This document shows, one piece after another, positions 39,372 to 48,284 of a stretch of 64,000 nt of DNA. The notes beneath the pieces were generated by a model, which was given only the letters and a program-made list of their open reading frames with translations, had not been told where the DNA came from and did no database searches. Origin of the DNA: Balneolaceae bacterium (GTDB lineage: Bacteria > Bacteroidota > Rhodothermia > Balneolales > Balneolaceae); assembly GCA_007693745.1 (NCBI GenBank), contig REDA01000031.1, forward strand, positions 24,536-88,535. The letters are read 5' to 3'. How positions within the stretch are numbered: the stretch's first letter is position 1; each line of letters starts with the position of its first letter. Made by a program: the position numbers and the translations under genes.

Positions 39372-39669
39372 TCCGGGCTTTTTGATTCTGATTCACGGCT
39401 TGGTTTTTCCGGCAGCCATCAGGCTGAGATGAAATTTTGCGTCGGGAATCGGGTGGGTTTGGCGGTCAGATTCAGTTGTTCTTTGGCCTGAGCCCTTTCG
39501 GAGAGATGGGAGTTGGTTTGGAAGCCACTTTTCAAATGGAAGAAAAAAAACTTGCAAGGATAGAGCATTGTTTGGATTTTTGTTCACGCATTTAATCTGA
39601 ACCAACCGTCCCGGTCTCCTGGAAACTTTAGAAAAAATTATCATTACCTTTGCCAATTACGCCTGGGGG

Positions 39670-41037
39670 ATGCCTTTGCTGGTACTTCTTGTTGGCGGGG
39701 GTCTCTTTTTCCTTATCTACAGCCGGTTTATTCCCTACCGGCATTTTCGCCATGGCATTGCTGTTCTCTCCGGAAAGTATGAAGATCCGGACGCGCCGGG
39801 TGAAATCAATCATTTTCAGGCACTTTCCAGCACGCTGGCAGCCACGGTGGGCATGGGGAACATCAGCGGTGTGGCGATTGCGCTGGGAGTCGGGGGACCG
39901 GGAGCCATCTTCTGGATGTGGGTTACTGCAGTAGTAGGGATGGCAACCAAATTTTTCACCTGCACCCTTTCTATCATGTACAGAGGAACAGATACAGCAG
40001 GGAATATCCAGGGCGGGCCGATGTACTACATCGTTGAGGGTTTGGGAGCCAAATGGAAACCCCTTGCTGTATTTTTTAGTCTGGCCGGGCTCATCGGGTG
40101 TACGCCGGTGTTTCAGTCCAATCAGCTGACTCAGATCATCCGGGATACACTTCTTGCTGAAAGAGGGCTGCTGGGGTACAACACAATGATCCTCTCCGAT
40201 TCATTCATTACAGAGACAGGGTTCAGACTTTCAGATATTATTATCGGTCTGATCCTGGTGGTTTTGGTATCAATGGTGATTTTTGGCGGAATCCGTCGTA
40301 TCGGGCATGTTGCGGCGCGTCTTGTGCCTTTGATGGTGCTGGTGTATGTGCTGACAGTTGTTTACATCATACTGAACAATTTTACTGACCTTCCCTACTA
40401 TTTCTGGTTTATAATCAGTGACGCATTCACCGGTCATGCAGCGGCGGGCGGTGCACTGGGTGTGGTCATTTCCAACGGAATCCGGCGCGGTGCCTTTTCA
40501 AATGAGGCGGGGATAGGGACAGAAGCGATGGCTCATGGCGCCGCCAAAACCAGGGAGCCTGTCAGGGAAGGCCTGGTGGGTATGCTTGAGCCGGCTATTG
40601 ACACGCTTCTGATCTGTACGATGACAGCCATGGCCCTGCTGATGACCGGTGTCTGGAACAATCCGGATGTGGACGGAATTACCATGACGGCCATCGCATT
40701 TGAAACCGGGGTGCCGGTAGTGGGGCCTTATCTTCTGATACTGTGCGTGCTGGTGTTCAGTATTACGACGATGTTTACCTACTCTTATTACGGCACCAAG
40801 TGCCTTAATTTTCTTGGGGGTGCGCATCGAAAGCACTATTTCAATTACTTCTACATTTTCACCATTTTTGTCGGCTCCATTACCTCCATTGATATGGTTG
40901 TAAATCTGATTGACGGAATGTTTGCGATGATGGCCATTCCGACAATGATTGGAACCATGTTGCTGGCACCAAAAGTAGTTGAAGCTACCAAAGACTACAT
41001 CCGCCGGAAAGAGAGAGGAGATTTTGATGATCTGTAA
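39670..41037 (+). CDS. AGCS-family sodium/alanine symporter (true start probably upstream)
   Basis: An alanine or glycine:cation symporter (AGCS/SAF family) that takes up small amino acids with sodium. From the ATG at 39670 it is 455 residues. Family motifs: FQALSSTLAATVGMGNISGVAIAL, GGPGAIFWMWVTAVVGMATKF, QGGPMYYI, and SNGIRRGAFSNEAGIGTEAMAHGAAKT. The frame is open further upstream and encodes TFANYAWG directly before this ATG, which matches the conserved WG segment of the family N terminus. No ATG, GTG or TTG is present there, so a rare start (for example CTG 39619) may be used. Substrate is inferred from family only. Confidence 0.93.
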   Translation: MPLLVLLVGGGLFFLIYSRFIPYRHFRHGIAVLSGKYEDPDAPGEINHFQALSSTLAATVGMGNISGVAIALGVGGPGAIFWMWVTAVVGMATKFFTCTLSIMYRGTDTAGNIQGGPMYYIVEGLGAKWKPLAVFFSLAGLIGCTPVFQSNQLTQIIRDTLLAERGLLGYNTMILSDSFITETGFRLSDIIIGLILVVLVSMVIFGGIRRIGHVAARLVPLMVLVYVLTVVYIILNNFTDLPYYFWFIISDAFTGHAAAGGALGVVISNGIRRGAFSNEAGIGTEAMAHGAAKTREPVREGLVGMLEPAIDTLLICTMTAMALLMTGVWNNPDVDGITMTAIAFETGVPVVGPYLLILCVLVFSITTMFTYSYYGTKCLNFLGGAHRKHYFNYFYIFTIFVGSITSIDMVVNLIDGMFAMMAIPTMIGTMLLAPKVVEATKDYIRRKERGDFDDL

Positions 41038-41186
41038 GATGCTGTTGCGGATTGCAGGTCATCTGAGCGGTCAAAAACGCTCTGTCTGATTTAAAAATCA
41101 TCAGGAGATTCCTTACCTTTCCCTGCATAAAGCCAAAGACGCACCATTGTGTGCAGTAAAAAAATAACGAAGAAAATAGAACTGAC

Positions 41187-42605
41187 ATGGCGAAAGAATT
41201 TGATGTTTGTGTAATTGGATCGGGTCCGGGAGGATATGTAGCCGCTATCAGAGCGTCACAGCTCGGATTTAAAACCGCAATTGTTGAAAAACGCTTTCTG
41301 GGAGGGGTGTGTCTGAATATCGGTTGTATTCCAACCAAAGCGCTGCTTCGGTCTGCGGAAGTGTTCGAGTCTATCTCGCATGCAGCTGATTACGGAGTGG
41401 AAGTAAAATCCTTTTCTGCGAATTTTGAGGCGATGATACAGCGAAGCCGAAAAGTTGCTGACAAAATGAGTAAAGGGGTTCAGTTTTTGATGAAGGCAAA
41501 TAAAGTTGAAGTACTGAACGGAACCGGGGTATTCACTTCATCGAAAGAGTTGACTGTACAGGATGAGAACGGCAAAGTGACTGAAACCGTAAATGCCAGA
41601 CATTTTATTATTGCCACGGGAGCACGTCCGCGCGAACTGCCAAGCCTGAAGATTGACGGTAAAATGATTATCGATTCCGAGCGGGCAATGCAGCTTGAAA
41701 AGCAGCCCAAAAAGATGGTGATTGTCGGTGCCGGTGCCATCGGTGTCGAATTTGCATATTTCTATAACTCCATTGGTACGGAAGTAACCCTTGTCGAGCT
41801 TCAGAAAACCGTTGTGCCCGTAGAAGATGAAGATATTGGAAAAGAGCTGGCCAAGATCTATAAGAAGAAGGGCGTCACGGTCCTCACAGAAAGCTCTGTC
41901 GAATCGGTGGAGAAGAAAGGAAGTGGCGTGAAAGTTACTGTTAAAACAAAGAAGGGAACTGAGGAGATTGAGGCGGATGTGGTGCTTTCAGCCGTAGGTG
42001 TAACGGGGAATATCGAAAATATGGGTCTGGATAAAGCCGGTGTGGAGACCGACAGGGGTGCGATCAAGGTGGATACAGCGAGCTATAAAACTTCAGCTGA
42101 CGGGATTTATGCCATTGGAGATGTGATTGGTGCCCCCTGGCTGGCACACAAGGCGTCTCATGAAGCGGTTGTACTGGCAGAGCAACTTGCCGGCCTGAAA
42201 CCCTCACCTGTCAATTACAGCAATATTCCCGGGTGCACCTATTGTGAACCTCAGATTGCTTCAGTGGGTCTTACTGAAAAACAGGCCAGGGAAGAGGGAT
42301 ATGAGATTAAGGTAGGCAAGTTTCCGTTTTCGGCCAGTGGAAAAGCGACAGGACTGGGGCATGAAGAGGGTTTTGTGAAGGTGATTTTTGACGCAAAATA
42401 TGGTGAGTGGCTCGGCTGTCACATGATTGGCTCACATGTAACCGAACTGATTGCCGAAGCTGTGGTTGCAAGAGAGCTGGAGACCACAGCGCATGAGATC
42501 ATCAGTGCCGTACACCCGCACCCCACGATGAGTGAAGCGGTGATGGAAGCTGCGGCGGAAGCCTACGGGGAAGGGGTTCACCTGGGGAGCAAGCCAAAGA
42601 AGTAG
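41187..42605 (+). CDS. lpdA: Dihydrolipoyl dehydrogenase
   Basis: The E3 flavoprotein of 2-oxo acid dehydrogenase complexes and the glycine cleavage system, reoxidising dihydrolipoamide with NAD. The 472-residue protein has the FAD motif GSGPGGYVAA (11-20), redox disulfide C42-x4-C47 in GGVCLNIGCIPTKALL, NAD motif GAGAIGVEFAYF, and the C-terminal dimer-interface base HPHPTMSEAV. It precedes lipB and lipA by a few genes, which fits a lipoate-linked region. A strong terminator follows. Confidence 0.97.
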   Translation: MAKEFDVCVIGSGPGGYVAAIRASQLGFKTAIVEKRFLGGVCLNIGCIPTKALLRSAEVFESISHAADYGVEVKSFSANFEAMIQRSRKVADKMSKGVQFLMKANKVEVLNGTGVFTSSKELTVQDENGKVTETVNARHFIIATGARPRELPSLKIDGKMIIDSERAMQLEKQPKKMVIVGAGAIGVEFAYFYNSIGTEVTLVELQKTVVPVEDEDIGKELAKIYKKKGVTVLTESSVESVEKKGSGVKVTVKTKKGTEEIEADVVLSAVGVTGNIENMGLDKAGVETDRGAIKVDTASYKTSADGIYAIGDVIGAPWLAHKASHEAVVLAEQLAGLKPSPVNYSNIPGCTYCEPQIASVGLTEKQAREEGYEIKVGKFPFSASGKATGLGHEEGFVKVIFDAKYGEWLGCHMIGSHVTELIAEAVVARELETTAHEIISAVHPHPTMSEAVMEAAAEAYGEGVHLGSKPKK

Positions 42606-42632
42606 TCTGTTTAATAACTGAACTATTGAAGA

Positions 42633-42661
42633 AGCGCCCTTCTCAGGAGGGCGCTTTTTTT
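42633..42661 (+). terminator. Rho-independent terminator after lpdA
   Basis: Perfect 8-bp stem AGCGCCCT / AGGGCGCT with a 7-base loop and a run of seven T, 28 bp after the lpdA stop. Confidence 0.9.
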
Positions 42662-43006
42662 CTGCTTTGCGGGATGAACGATGCGGGCATTGTATCCAGG
42701 TGATCCTGTCAAATCAGGGCCGGTGTGAATCTCGCTCTCATTCTGTCGGCACGTTATCATATTCAGGGCCTTCTTCCGTTATGAAAGAAGGCAAATGATA
42801 AAAATCCGGAACGTTATACTTACAAATGTCCCGTTTTTTGTACCTTTACGGAAGCGCTTACAAAGCAATCAGAAAAAGAGGTGAATCAGGGATTCCCTCA
42901 TGACAAACGGTAAGATTTACAATATTTTAACATACAGACAAAAAGTGTCCAAGCTCATTGTCGATATCTGCAAATTAAACATACAAGAACAGAGAGGTGT
43001 CCGGTC
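42662..43006. other. Intergenic leader of the tonB-like gene
   Basis: No gene seen. It holds a small hairpin (GCCTTCTT 42768-42775 / AAGAAGGC 42785-42792) without a T-run, and a -7-box candidate at 42841. Confidence 0.4.
42841..42848 (+). promoter_or_regulatory. Bacteroidota-type -7 box candidate (TACCTTTA)
   Basis: Close to the group's TAnnTTTG consensus, preceded by GTTTTTTG. It would give a leader of about 155 nt for the tonB-like gene. No convincing -33 element at standard spacing. Confidence 0.4.
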
Positions 43007-43696
43007 ATGAATGACAATCGACTGAAACCCAACTACGAAATAAAGAGAAAACCCGAAGCAAACCTTCGCAACTATTATACCATTCTTCTCCAAACAGGCC
43101 TGATTCTGGCTCTGCTGATCCTTACTGCACTTGCGCGGATGGATCTTACATCATCTGAAACAGAAGTGATAATGGTGATGGAACAGGAAGAAGTTGAGAT
43201 GGAAGAAATTATTCAGACACAGCAGCAGGAGACAGTACCGCCCCCACCCCGTCCACCCGTTCCGGTAGCTGTGCCGAATACCGAGATTATTGAAGATGTC
43301 TATATCAATATTGATGCTGAACTGGATTTTGGCGGAATGCTCGACCTGCCGCCGCCACCGCCCCAGCAGGAGGAAGACGAGGAGCCGGAAGATGGGTTCT
43401 TCATTCTTGTGGAGCAGATGCCGGAACTGATTGGGGGTCTGGAATCCCTGCAGAGACAGGTAAGGTATCCCGAAAGAGCATTGCGCGCTAATATTCAGGG
43501 TCGTGTATTTGTACAGTTTATCGTGAATGAGAGGGGAGAAGTTGAGAACCCGGTTGTTGTGCGCGGTATCGGAGGCGGATGTGACGAAGAAGCAATTCGT
43601 GTAGTGAGTCAGGCCAGATTCGTGCCCGGCATGCAGCGAGGCCGTCCTGTTCGTGTACAGTACAACCTGCCGGTTGTTTTCATGATTCGAAGCTGA
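43007..43696 (+). CDS. TonB-family energy transducer
   Basis: A 229-residue TonB-like protein that couples the inner-membrane proton force to outer-membrane receptors. It has a short cytoplasmic start, one membrane helix (YTILLQTGLILALLILTALAR, about residues 24-44), a periplasmic linker with two proline runs (PPPPRPPVPVAVP and LPPPPPQQEEDEEPED), and a C-terminal TonB domain (about 140-229) with YPERALRANIQGRVFVQFIV, GGGCDEEAIRVV and the closing VQYNLPVVFMIR. No exbB or exbD nearby. A terminator follows. Confidence 0.93.
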   Translation: MNDNRLKPNYEIKRKPEANLRNYYTILLQTGLILALLILTALARMDLTSSETEVIMVMEQEEVEMEEIIQTQQQETVPPPPRPPVPVAVPNTEIIEDVYINIDAELDFGGMLDLPPPPPQQEEDEEPEDGFFILVEQMPELIGGLESLQRQVRYPERALRANIQGRVFVQFIVNERGEVENPVVVRGIGGGCDEEAIRVVSQARFVPGMQRGRPVRVQYNLPVVFMIRS

Positions 43697-43767
43697 TTGC
43701 TTCGATTTTTACCATAACATAAGATATCAACAGAGATCTTTTGTAGTTGAAGGAGACAGGACACGTG

Positions 43768-43800
43768 AAGTGGGTTCAGGAATGAACCCACTTTTCCCTT
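43768..43800 (+). terminator. Rho-independent terminator after the tonB-like gene
   Basis: Perfect 11-bp stem AAGTGGGTTCA / TGAACCCACTT with GGAA loop, followed by a T/C-rich tract. Confidence 0.85.
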
Positions 43801-43807
43801 TTCTTGT

Positions 43808-43815
43808 TATCTTTC
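43808..43815 (+). promoter_or_regulatory. -7 box candidate for lipB, implying a leaderless transcript
   Basis: TATCTTTC (consensus TAnnTTTG) ends 4 bp before the lipB ATG, just after the upstream terminator. If used, transcription would start at or next to the A of the ATG. Confidence 0.45.
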
Positions 43816-43819
43816 CACC

Positions 43820-44527
43820 ATGAAAAATGTAATCGTTGTCTCTGATTTGGGTGAAATGCCCTACCGGAAGGCCTGGGACCTGCAAAAAAAGATTCAGGGA
43901 AGGATTGTATCCGAGAAGCTTGAAATCCGTAACGGAAACAGATCGGAGAGAGCAACACCCGATCACCTCCTCTTTGTGGAACACCCCCACGTATATACCC
44001 TGGGCAAAAGCGGAAAGGCGTCCCATCTGCTCAGAAGTAGAGCTGAACTCTCAGAGATCGATGCCGAATATGTGGAAATTGACCGTGGAGGCGATATCAC
44101 CTATCACGGGCCGGGTCAGATAGTCGGATATCCGATTCTGGACCTGGAGAGTCACTACAGGGATATTCACCGCTATCTGCGATCCCTTGAGGAGGTGATC
44201 ATCTCACTTTGCAGCGATTACGGGATCAAAGCCGGGCGCCAGGATGGTCTGACCGGCGTATGGGTTGGGGATCAGAAAATCTGCGCGATGGGTATCCGTT
44301 GCTCCAGATGGGTAACCATGCATGGATTTGCCCTGAATGTGAATACAGACCTTGGCTATTTCGACCACATTGTTCCCTGTGGTATCCGGGATAAAACGGT
44401 TACAAGCCTCTCTGTGATTCTCGGAAAAAAAGTGGACACAACTGAAGTCAAAATGAATCTCAAAAAGCATTTCGGGAACATATTTAATGCCATCATGAAG
44501 GAATCCGAAACTGAAAAGATCATCTGA
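43820..44527 (+). CDS. lipB: Octanoyl-[acyl-carrier-protein]:protein N-octanoyltransferase
   Basis: LipB moves octanoate from acyl carrier protein onto the lipoyl-domain lysine of E2 and GcvH proteins, the first step of lipoate synthesis. The 235-residue protein has RGGDITYHGPGQ at 89-100, the catalytic lysine region QKICAMGIR (Lys153), and the catalytic cysteine 187 in PCGIRDKTVTSL. lipA follows, completing the pathway. An 11-bp terminator and a -7-like box lie just upstream of the ATG. Confidence 0.97.
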   Translation: MKNVIVVSDLGEMPYRKAWDLQKKIQGRIVSEKLEIRNGNRSERATPDHLLFVEHPHVYTLGKSGKASHLLRSRAELSEIDAEYVEIDRGGDITYHGPGQIVGYPILDLESHYRDIHRYLRSLEEVIISLCSDYGIKAGRQDGLTGVWVGDQKICAMGIRCSRWVTMHGFALNVNTDLGYFDHIVPCGIRDKTVTSLSVILGKKVDTTEVKMNLKKHFGNIFNAIMKESETEKII

Positions 44528-44598
44528 GATTCAAATCATCTGTTTTGACCAGCTGTTGTGATATCGGCCACTTTTGTGAAACGATCACGAATATTTCG

Positions 44599-44606
44599 TA
44601 CCTTTA
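44599..44606 (+). promoter_or_regulatory. -7 box candidate upstream of lipA
   Basis: TACCTTTA, with TTTTG at 44572-44576 as a possible -33 element (22-bp spacing, slightly long). If active, the 44626-44764 repeat would lie in the lipA leader RNA. Confidence 0.45.
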
Positions 44607-44625
44607 TGATCGTTTTCAGTTCAGG

Positions 44626-44764
44626 TGGGCTTTGAAAAACCTGAAATTTTGCACAGGACCGGGGCGCAAGCAAATGTAAAACCACAGCGTATTTACGAAA
44701 TGTGAGGACGTTAGTTGTATCTCAACGAAGAGATTGGGTCAACAAATCGTTTTTCAAAACCCGC
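44626..44764 (-). repeat. Dispersed ~137-bp repeat, copy 5 (reverse orientation)
   Basis: Read on the minus strand it begins GCGGGTTTTGAAAAACGATT, keeps CCCAATCTCTTCGTTG and TGGTTTTACATTTGCTTGCG, and ends GGTTTTTCAAAGCCCACC. The element ends 25 bp before the lipA ATG. Confidence 0.82.
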
Positions 44765-44789
44765 TTTTAAAGAATTTTAACTGGTTATC

Positions 44790-45668
44790 ATGATTAAAGA
44801 ACTTGATGTTATAGAACTCAATTCACCCTCCGAAAGAAGACCCGACTGGCTGCGGGTAAAGCTACCTTCAGGAGAAAAGTTCAAAGAGGTTTTCGAGACA
44901 CTCCGGAAAAACAATTTAAATACCGTCTGTTCCGAGGCCCGCTGTCCGAACATGGGGGAGTGCTGGGGTGCAGGCACAGCAACATTTATGATTCTGGGAG
45001 ATGTGTGTACCCGCTCCTGCTCTTTTTGCGCAGTGAAAACCGGCCGTCCGGTTCAGGGTCTCGACTGGGATGAGCCAAGACGGGTGGCTGATGCTGCCTT
45101 CAAAATGAAACTCAAACACGTAGTGCTTACTTCTGTGAACCGGGATGAGCGAAAAGATGGCGGTGCTCCGATCTTTGCCGAGTGTCATAAGGTGCTGAGG
45201 GAAACGATTGAAGGCGTTACCATTGAATCTCTGATTCCTGATTTCCGCGGGGTTTGGGAGGCATTGCAGATTGTGATTGATACCCCGCCTGACGTGTTGA
45301 GCCATAATCTCGAGACGGTTCCGCGCCTCTATCGGAATGTACGTCCCCAGGCCCGCTATGAACGATCTCTGGAGCTGCTTCTGCGCTGCAAAGAGCAGGG
45401 TCTCAGAACCAAATCGGGGATCATGGTAGGGCTGGGAGAAACCCGCGAGGAGGTGATCACACTGATGCAGGACTGTGCGGATCACAAAGTGGATGTGCTA
45501 ACCATCGGGCAGTATATGCAGCCAACAAAAATGCACCATCCGGTAGTGGAATGGATCCATCCGGATCAATTCGCAGAGTATAAGGAAATCGGGGAAGCAC
45601 TGGGCCTGGAGCACGTGGAGAGCGGTCCGCTGGTACGCTCATCGTATCACGCTGAACGCCATCTCTGA
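44790..45668 (+). CDS. lipA: Lipoyl synthase
   Basis: LipA is the radical-SAM enzyme that inserts two sulfurs into the octanoyl chain to give lipoyl groups. The 292-residue protein has the auxiliary cluster motif C47-x4-C52-x5-C58 (CSEARCPNMGEC) and the radical-SAM motif C73-x3-C77-x2-C80 (CTRSCSFC). The C-terminal LVRSSYHA includes the conserved R-S-S-Y motif whose serine binds the auxiliary cluster. It follows lipB, with the repeat between them. Confidence 0.97.
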   Translation: MIKELDVIELNSPSERRPDWLRVKLPSGEKFKEVFETLRKNNLNTVCSEARCPNMGECWGAGTATFMILGDVCTRSCSFCAVKTGRPVQGLDWDEPRRVADAAFKMKLKHVVLTSVNRDERKDGGAPIFAECHKVLRETIEGVTIESLIPDFRGVWEALQIVIDTPPDVLSHNLETVPRLYRNVRPQARYERSLELLLRCKEQGLRTKSGIMVGLGETREEVITLMQDCADHKVDVLTIGQYMQPTKMHHPVVEWIHPDQFAEYKEIGEALGLEHVESGPLVRSSYHAERHL

Positions 45669-45709
45669 GTCAGGTTAAAAATACATTCGTTTAACCTCTA
45701 ACCTTTTCC

Positions 45710-45717
45710 TATTTTTG
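45710..45717 (+). promoter_or_regulatory. Promoter candidate for plsY-gpsA (TATTTTTG)
   Basis: An exact match to the -7 consensus TAnnTTTG, with TTCG at 45686-45689, 20 bp upstream, in the -33 position. It lies 31 bp before the plsY ATG. Confidence 0.5.
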
Positions 45718-45748
45718 CAGAAACAGGAACCTAACAGGAAAGCCTTTC

Positions 45749-46438
45749 ATGCTCTCCATTATCGCCGTTGTGATTGTCAGTTATCTCGTCGGGGCTGTTC
45801 CCAGCTCCCTCTGGATGGGGAAACTTTTTTTTAATCTGGACATACGTGAGCACGGCAGCGGTAATGCAGGCGCTACCAATACGTTTCGGATCCTTGGCTG
45901 GAAAGCCGGTACATTGGTACTGCTGATCGACTTTGGGAAAGGACTGCTTGCAACCACTGTGATCAGCCAGCTCGCATGGTCGGTCGGCTCAGGGCCGGCT
46001 GAACTCTATTCCAACTGGGATGTGGAGGCCATGATTGTGATCTTTGCCGGAGTGTCTGCCGTAATCGGTCATATGTTTCCGGTTTATGCAGGGTTCAGTG
46101 GTGGAAAGGGTGCGGCTACGGCATGCGGCATGCTCTATGGAATCGAACCCGTTTCCATCAGTATCTCACTTGCTGTTTTCCTGATTGTGATGTTTAGTAC
46201 CCGATATGTATCACTCGGATCCATTGTATCCTCTTTGATTTACCCCTTTTCACAGCTTATCCTCCGCTATGGAATGGGCTGGGAGATCGACGGCAGTGTA
46301 ATACTATTTAGCAGTGCTGTTGCGCTGGCAATCGTAGTAAAGCATAAGGGCAATATTCAACGGCTGCTCGCAGGTAACGAAAACCGGGTGGAATCGTTTA
46401 AACCCTCCGCCGGTAAAATGGGCAAAAAGGAGAAATAA
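45749..46438 (+). CDS. plsY: Acyl-phosphate:glycerol-3-phosphate acyltransferase
   Basis: PlsY makes lysophosphatidic acid from acyl phosphate and glycerol-3-phosphate at the inner membrane. The 229-residue protein has five predicted membrane helices and the three conserved loops: VGAVPSSLWMGKL, HGSGNAGATNTFR (G-x-G-N-x-G-x-T-N), and GHMFPVYAGFSGGKGAAT. It is 3 bp from gpsA, which supplies its glycerol-3-phosphate. Confidence 0.96.
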   Translation: MLSIIAVVIVSYLVGAVPSSLWMGKLFFNLDIREHGSGNAGATNTFRILGWKAGTLVLLIDFGKGLLATTVISQLAWSVGSGPAELYSNWDVEAMIVIFAGVSAVIGHMFPVYAGFSGGKGAATACGMLYGIEPVSISISLAVFLIVMFSTRYVSLGSIVSSLIYPFSQLILRYGMGWEIDGSVILFSSAVALAIVVKHKGNIQRLLAGNENRVESFKPSAGKMGKKEK

Positions 46439-46441
46439 GAG

Positions 46442-47449
46442 ATGAAAATCAGCATCATTGGTGCGGGAAGTTTTGGTACAGCGATCGCATTTCTGCTGGC
46501 CGGAAAAGGTCATGAAGTAGCCATATGGGCCAGAGAAGCTGAAATTGTGGATGGTATCAACCAAAAGATGCGAAATCCGACCTATCTCCCGGATCTCCGG
46601 TTAACGGGGAAGATAAGGGCAGACTATAAGGTGGAAGAGGTTTTGAAGAGTGCTGAGTTGGTCGTTTTTGCCACTCCGACCCACGCACTGCGTGAAGTAG
46701 CAACAGCCGGCAGAAGTTTTCTGAGGGGAGAGGAAATACTCGTTTCTGTAGCCAAGGGAATTGAGCAGGAAACGCTGCTTACACCATCCCAGATTCTGGT
46801 TCAGGTACTTGAGGGCAGAGTCCTGAAAGAGCAGATCGGAGTGATTACCGGGCCGAGTCATGCCGAAGAAGTGGCTTCCCTGAAACCCACCACGGTGGTG
46901 GCATCTGCCTACTCCAGGCGCATTGCGGGAATGATTCAGGAGACCTTTATGACACCCATGTTCCGGGTCTATCTGAATCATGATATTATCGGCACTGAGA
47001 TCGGGGGCGCTGTGAAGAATGTGATGGCTATTGCAGCCGGGATCGTGGATGGTGCGGAGCTTGGGGATAATGCCAAGGCAGCGCTTATCACCCGTGGGCT
47101 TCACGAAATGAAACGTATGGGAAGCGCTCTGGGTGCTTCACAAGATACCTTTTCGGGGCTCACCGGCATGGGCGATCTCATCGTGACCTGTACCAGTGAG
47201 CATAGCAGGAACCGATTTGTGGGTTATAATATCGGCCGGGGAAAAACACTGGATGAAATCACCAGGAATATGACCATGGTTGCAGAAGGAGTGAGAACAA
47301 CGCGGTCAGTCTTTCAATGGGCAGAAAAAAACGGTGTTGAAATGCCCATTACCGAAGCTGTGTACAGGGTGTTATTTGAGGGTCTGGATCCCGCCGATGC
47401 TGTGCAGAACCTCATGACCCGGGAAGCGAAGGAAGAGATTCTGATCTGA
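46442..47449 (+). CDS. gpsA: Glycerol-3-phosphate dehydrogenase [NAD(P)+]
   Basis: GpsA reduces dihydroxyacetone phosphate to sn-glycerol-3-phosphate for phospholipid synthesis. The 335-residue protein has the N-terminal dinucleotide motif GAGSFGTAIAFLL, the VITGPSHAEEV loop, catalytic-lysine region EIGGAVKNVMAIAAGI, and the substrate-domain motif TFSGLTGMGDLIVTCTSEHSRN. Coupled to plsY in one operon. Confidence 0.97.
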   Translation: MKISIIGAGSFGTAIAFLLAGKGHEVAIWAREAEIVDGINQKMRNPTYLPDLRLTGKIRADYKVEEVLKSAELVVFATPTHALREVATAGRSFLRGEEILVSVAKGIEQETLLTPSQILVQVLEGRVLKEQIGVITGPSHAEEVASLKPTTVVASAYSRRIAGMIQETFMTPMFRVYLNHDIIGTEIGGAVKNVMAIAAGIVDGAELGDNAKAALITRGLHEMKRMGSALGASQDTFSGLTGMGDLIVTCTSEHSRNRFVGYNIGRGKTLDEITRNMTMVAEGVRTTRSVFQWAEKNGVEMPITEAVYRVLFEGLDPADAVQNLMTREAKEEILI

Positions 47450-47593
47450 TACAAACACCAACGTCTAATGCTGAATCGTAACAGCTCTGCGACGAACGAT
47501 CCGCCAGACACGAAATGAAAAACGGAGACGTTTTATCGTTTTATTCATTTTATTTTCACAGAGAATAACGACCTTCCGAAAAACAGCTTTCTT

Positions 47594-48274
47594 ATGGTTC
47601 TTCCAAATGGTGAAATAGTAATTTCTGCGATGACACCCGCCGATCTGAAACATCTGATTCAGACCGGCGAGGGAACCTACCTGGAGTTTAAAAAGAAAAC
47701 ACCTGCTCCGGAGAAAATGGCCCGGGAAATCGCCGCTTTTGCCAATACCGGCGGCGGCACTGTTCTGGTAGGTGTGGATGATTTTAAAAATATTACCGGA
47801 ATCAACGGTTATTTCGAGGAGGAGTATCTTTTATACAAAGCAGCCTATGAATGCTGTGTACCTGCAGTGCCGATAAAGATCGAACTGGTCCATACAGGGA
47901 ATGCCGATGTGATGGTTGTTCAGATCGAAGAAGCGACGGAGAAACCGATCTATCTGAAAGGCGAAAAAAAACGTCAGGTCTATATACGGCATAAGGATGA
48001 AAGCGTTCTGGCAAGCGATGAAATGACCGATGTAATGAAACTGACGGGTAAAGAGAACGGTGTAACATTTGAATATGGAGAAAGAGAACAAAAGCTTTTT
48101 CGCTATCTGAATGAATATGGAGAGATCACCGTTATCAAGTACTCTCAACTAATTCATGTAACCACATACCGGGCGTCCAGAATTTTAGTAAATTTGGTGA
48201 GTGCAGGTGTACTCAGATTATTCAGGCGCTCTGAAACAGACTATTTCGCTTTTACAAATTCCACTGGCAGATAA
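47594..48274 (+). CDS. AlbA_2/Schlafen-like putative DNA-binding transcriptional regulator
   Basis: A 226-residue protein with an AlbA_2 (Slfn-AlbA) domain at the N terminus: EGTYLEFKKKTPAPEKMAREIAAFANTGGGTVLVGVDD, followed by the family's VVQIEEATEKPIYL and VYIRHKDESVLAS. The C-terminal part (about 155-225) has a winged-helix-like YLNEYGEITVIKYSQLIHVTTYRASRILVNLVSAG. Such proteins are often called ATP-binding regulators; the target is unknown. It is 10 bp upstream of the IscA-like gene, so they are likely cotranscribed, which suggests a link with Fe-S metabolism (inference). Confidence 0.85.
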   Translation: MVLPNGEIVISAMTPADLKHLIQTGEGTYLEFKKKTPAPEKMAREIAAFANTGGGTVLVGVDDFKNITGINGYFEEEYLLYKAAYECCVPAVPIKIELVHTGNADVMVVQIEEATEKPIYLKGEKKRQVYIRHKDESVLASDEMTDVMKLTGKENGVTFEYGEREQKLFRYLNEYGEITVIKYSQLIHVTTYRASRILVNLVSAGVLRLFRRSETDYFAFTNSTGR

Positions 48275-48284
48275 ATACGTTGCA

